Origin: Phormidesmis priestleyi
GTDB lineage: Bacteria > Cyanobacteriota > Cyanobacteriia > Phormidesmidales > Phormidesmidaceae
Length of the DNA stretch: 5,777 bases
NCBI GenBank assembly: GCA_003242115.1
Contig: QBMP01000283.1
Location: forward strand, 1-5,777
Reading direction: 5' to 3'
Shown here: piece after piece, positions 4,639 to 5,777 of the stretch
How the letters are laid out: the number at the start of each line of letters is the position of its first letter
Position numbering within the stretch: the stretch's first letter is position 1
Made by a program: the position numbers and the translations under genes
Notes under the pieces: generated by a model
Told to the model about the DNA's origin: nothing
The model's input: the letters and a program-made list of their open reading frames with translations, nothing else
The model's database searches: none

Positions 4639-4944
4639 ATGCAGAACTTCCGTCTTTCACCTGCCGCTGAATCGGATCTCACCGATATCTGGACATACAG
4701 AGCTGACTCTAGTGAGGAACGAGCCGATGAGTTAATCGAACAGCTGGTGAAACAGTTTATGATGCTGACTACTTTTCCAGAAGCTGGGCGCAAACGTCCT
4801 GAAGTGAAAAAGGGAATCAGAAGCTTCGTTGCAGAGCGTCATGTCATCTTCTACAGGACGCTCAACCAAGGTATCGAGATCGTTCGGGTTCTTTATGGGA
4901 CACGAGATATCGACAAAATATTCTCAGACGATTCTTCTAGTTGA
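4639..4944 (+). CDS. Type II toxin, RelE/ParE family
   Basis: A 101-aa toxin of the RelE/ParE superfamily. It shows the usual pattern: N-terminal strand FRLSPAAESDLTDIWTY (4-20), a helical pair (EERADELIEQLVKQFMMLTTFP, 26-47), RKRPEVKKGIRSF (51-63), then the core strands ERHVIFYRTLNQGIEIVRVL (66-85) and YGTRDIDKIF (86-95). The FYR and RVLYGTRD segments are typical of ParE-like proteins, which poison DNA gyrase; RelE-type mRNA cleavage cannot be excluded from sequence. It follows the antitoxin by 7 nt with only a weak AGG upstream, consistent with coupled, lower translation. Length is normal and the frame intact, so it is probably active and serves plasmid maintenance. Confidence 0.88.
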   Translation: MQNFRLSPAAESDLTDIWTYRADSSEERADELIEQLVKQFMMLTTFPEAGRKRPEVKKGIRSFVAERHVIFYRTLNQGIEIVRVLYGTRDIDKIFSDDSSS

Positions 4945-4962
4945 AACAGACTGAACGTACAT

Positions 4963-5035
4963 CCCTCAACTTTTCTGAGCGCAGATGTGGCGCAAAGTGA
5001 GGGCTAACTACTTTTCGAGTATGATTTTCTCACTT
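4963..5035. promoter_or_regulatory. Inverted repeats in the parA upstream gap (operator, parS candidate or terminator)
   Basis: CCCTCAACTTT (4963-4973) pairs with AAAGTGAGGG (4994-5003), allowing one bulge. The inner GCGC tetramers extend this into a long imperfect hairpin. AAGTGAG (4995-5001) also pairs with CTCACTT (5029-5035). Thus three CTCA(A)CTT-like elements occur in alternating orientation within 73 bp. Small type Ib ParA systems commonly carry their centromere upstream of parA, which fits this position. A terminator for the toxin gene is less likely because no T-run follows. Confidence 0.4.
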
Positions 5036-5061
5036 GTAGCCAGATTAGGTAATTTCACAGA

Positions 5062-5777
5062 ATGAGTCTCTTCAAAATTGCCGTCTGTGGCCGCAAAGGG
5101 GGCGTGGGGAAAACTACCACCGCTGCTTCGCTGGCATCATACTTTGCATTTCACGGACTTAAGGTACTGGTTCTTGACCTTGATCCACAAAGTAATACAG
5201 GCTTCGTGCTAGGTGTCGATCCAATAGCACCAGGCACTGCTGAGCTGATCCTAGAACAGGCTCCTCAACCACTAGAAGCATCTGAGAACCTTTTTGTCTT
5301 ACCTGGTGGGTCATCGTTGCAGGGACGAGATATCGAGATGGCCGATCCAGAAGAGCTATCCTACGCAGTCAAGGCTTTTAGTGATTTCAAGGTCATCATA
5401 TTTGATTGCCCACCCGGTAGCGATCACCTAGAAAGGCTTGGTCTGGTTGCGGCAAACATCGCGCTAGTGTGTACAAACGCCCATCCTCTAGGCATCATCG
5501 GAGCAGAGCGGGTTCTCGCCGAAATTAGACGGCGGCAAGAGCGTCATCAGTCTGGGCCTAAATATTGCGCCTTCGTGCTGACACAGATTAATAAATCTAG
5601 GGTTTTCGATAAAGAGCTGCCAGAACAGCTAGCTACAAAATATGCTGATATCCCACAACTCTCTATAGGACAAAACTCCGACTTAGCTTGGGCAACCGCA
5701 CAGCGAGTTCCACTTATGGACAATAGCCCCTCCAAAAAATCCATTGAGGATATTGAGAAGGTTGCTCGGTGGGTAGT
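5062..5777 (+). CDS. parA: ParA-family partition ATPase (3' end beyond window)
   Basis: The frame is open from ATG 5062 to the window edge, 238 codons, close to the usual 200-300 aa of small ParA proteins. The deviant Walker A motif GRKGGVGKTTT has signature lysine K12 and catalytic-loop K17. Walker A' is LVLDLDPQSN (D41), and Walker B is VIIFDCPPGSD (D115). There is no N-terminal DNA-binding domain before Walker A, so it is type Ib-like; partners of such ParAs are often RHH centromere-binding proteins, and one would be expected just to the right. It forms ATP-dependent dimers on the nucleoid that move and space plasmid copies. The signature lysine argues against the McdA carboxysome-positioning branch. 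The Shine-Dalgarno is weak (AGG 12 nt upstream). Confidence 0.92.
   Translation, partial: MSLFKIAVCGRKGGVGKTTTAASLASYFAFHGLKVLVLDLDPQSNTGFVLGVDPIAPGTAELILEQAPQPLEASENLFVLPGGSSLQGRDIEMADPEELSYAVKAFSDFKVIIFDCPPGSDHLERLGLVAANIALVCTNAHPLGIIGAERVLAEIRRRQERHQSGPKYCAFVLTQINKSRVFDKELPEQLATKYADIPQLSIGQNSDLAWATAQRVPLMDNSPSKKSIEDIEKVARWV

Noticed and set aside
5547..5744. Minus-strand frame inside parA
   Set aside because: Opposite a strongly supported ATPase gene; no ribosome site or recognisable domain.
5062..5777. Carboxysome-positioning McdA ATPase
   Set aside because: The Walker A motif keeps the signature lysine (KGGVGKT), and the neighbours are plasmid maintenance genes, so ParA is preferred.

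Overview
The window looks like part of a cyanobacterial plasmid. The evidence is one perfect HIP1 octamer (GCGATCGC, 2201-2208), GC-moderate DNA, and a typical plasmid gene set: an archaeo-eukaryotic-primase (AEP) type replication protein, a small ribbon-helix-helix (RHH) protein, a Phd/YefM-RelE/ParE toxin-antitoxin pair, and a ParA ATPase that starts directly at its Walker A motif (type Ib style). Genus cannot be read from the sequence.

Left third (1-1543, minus strand): a tight run of small genes read right to left. First is a 106-aa protein with a helix-turn-helix-like C-terminal half (1223-1543, GTG start behind a strong GGAGGAG). It overlaps a 126-aa Gln/Ala/Ser-rich protein (865-1245). 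A second frame with no start codon (689-976) follows; it encodes a clear transmembrane helix and can be reached by a -1 shift at an in-frame C CCT TTC heptamer (976-982). Next come a 53-aa membrane protein (472-633) and, overlapping it by 8 nt, a long coiled-coil protein whose C-terminal membrane helix runs off the left edge (<1-479). I do not recognise this cluster as a known system. Several members are predicted to sit in or at the membrane, and the Shine-Dalgarno spacing is consistent throughout.

Centre (1544-2133): a divergent control region of about 220 bp. Its right half (1672-1766) is built of degenerate 11-bp units (AGCRYATNTAA-like) in helical phase, ending exactly at the first ATG of the RHH gene (1767-1967). 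This is a good candidate for an RHH operator, centromere or origin array. A terminator-like hairpin and an inverted repeat lie between the RHH gene and the replication gene.

Right (2134-5777, plus strand): the AEP replication protein (682 aa) with a C-terminal KOW/SH3-like domain; a promoter and a palindrome covering the GTG start of the antitoxin gene; the antitoxin-toxin pair; a 117-bp gap with inverted repeats; and parA, cut by the right edge. Together these cover replication, post-segregational killing and partition, while the left cluster is the accessory and least explained part.
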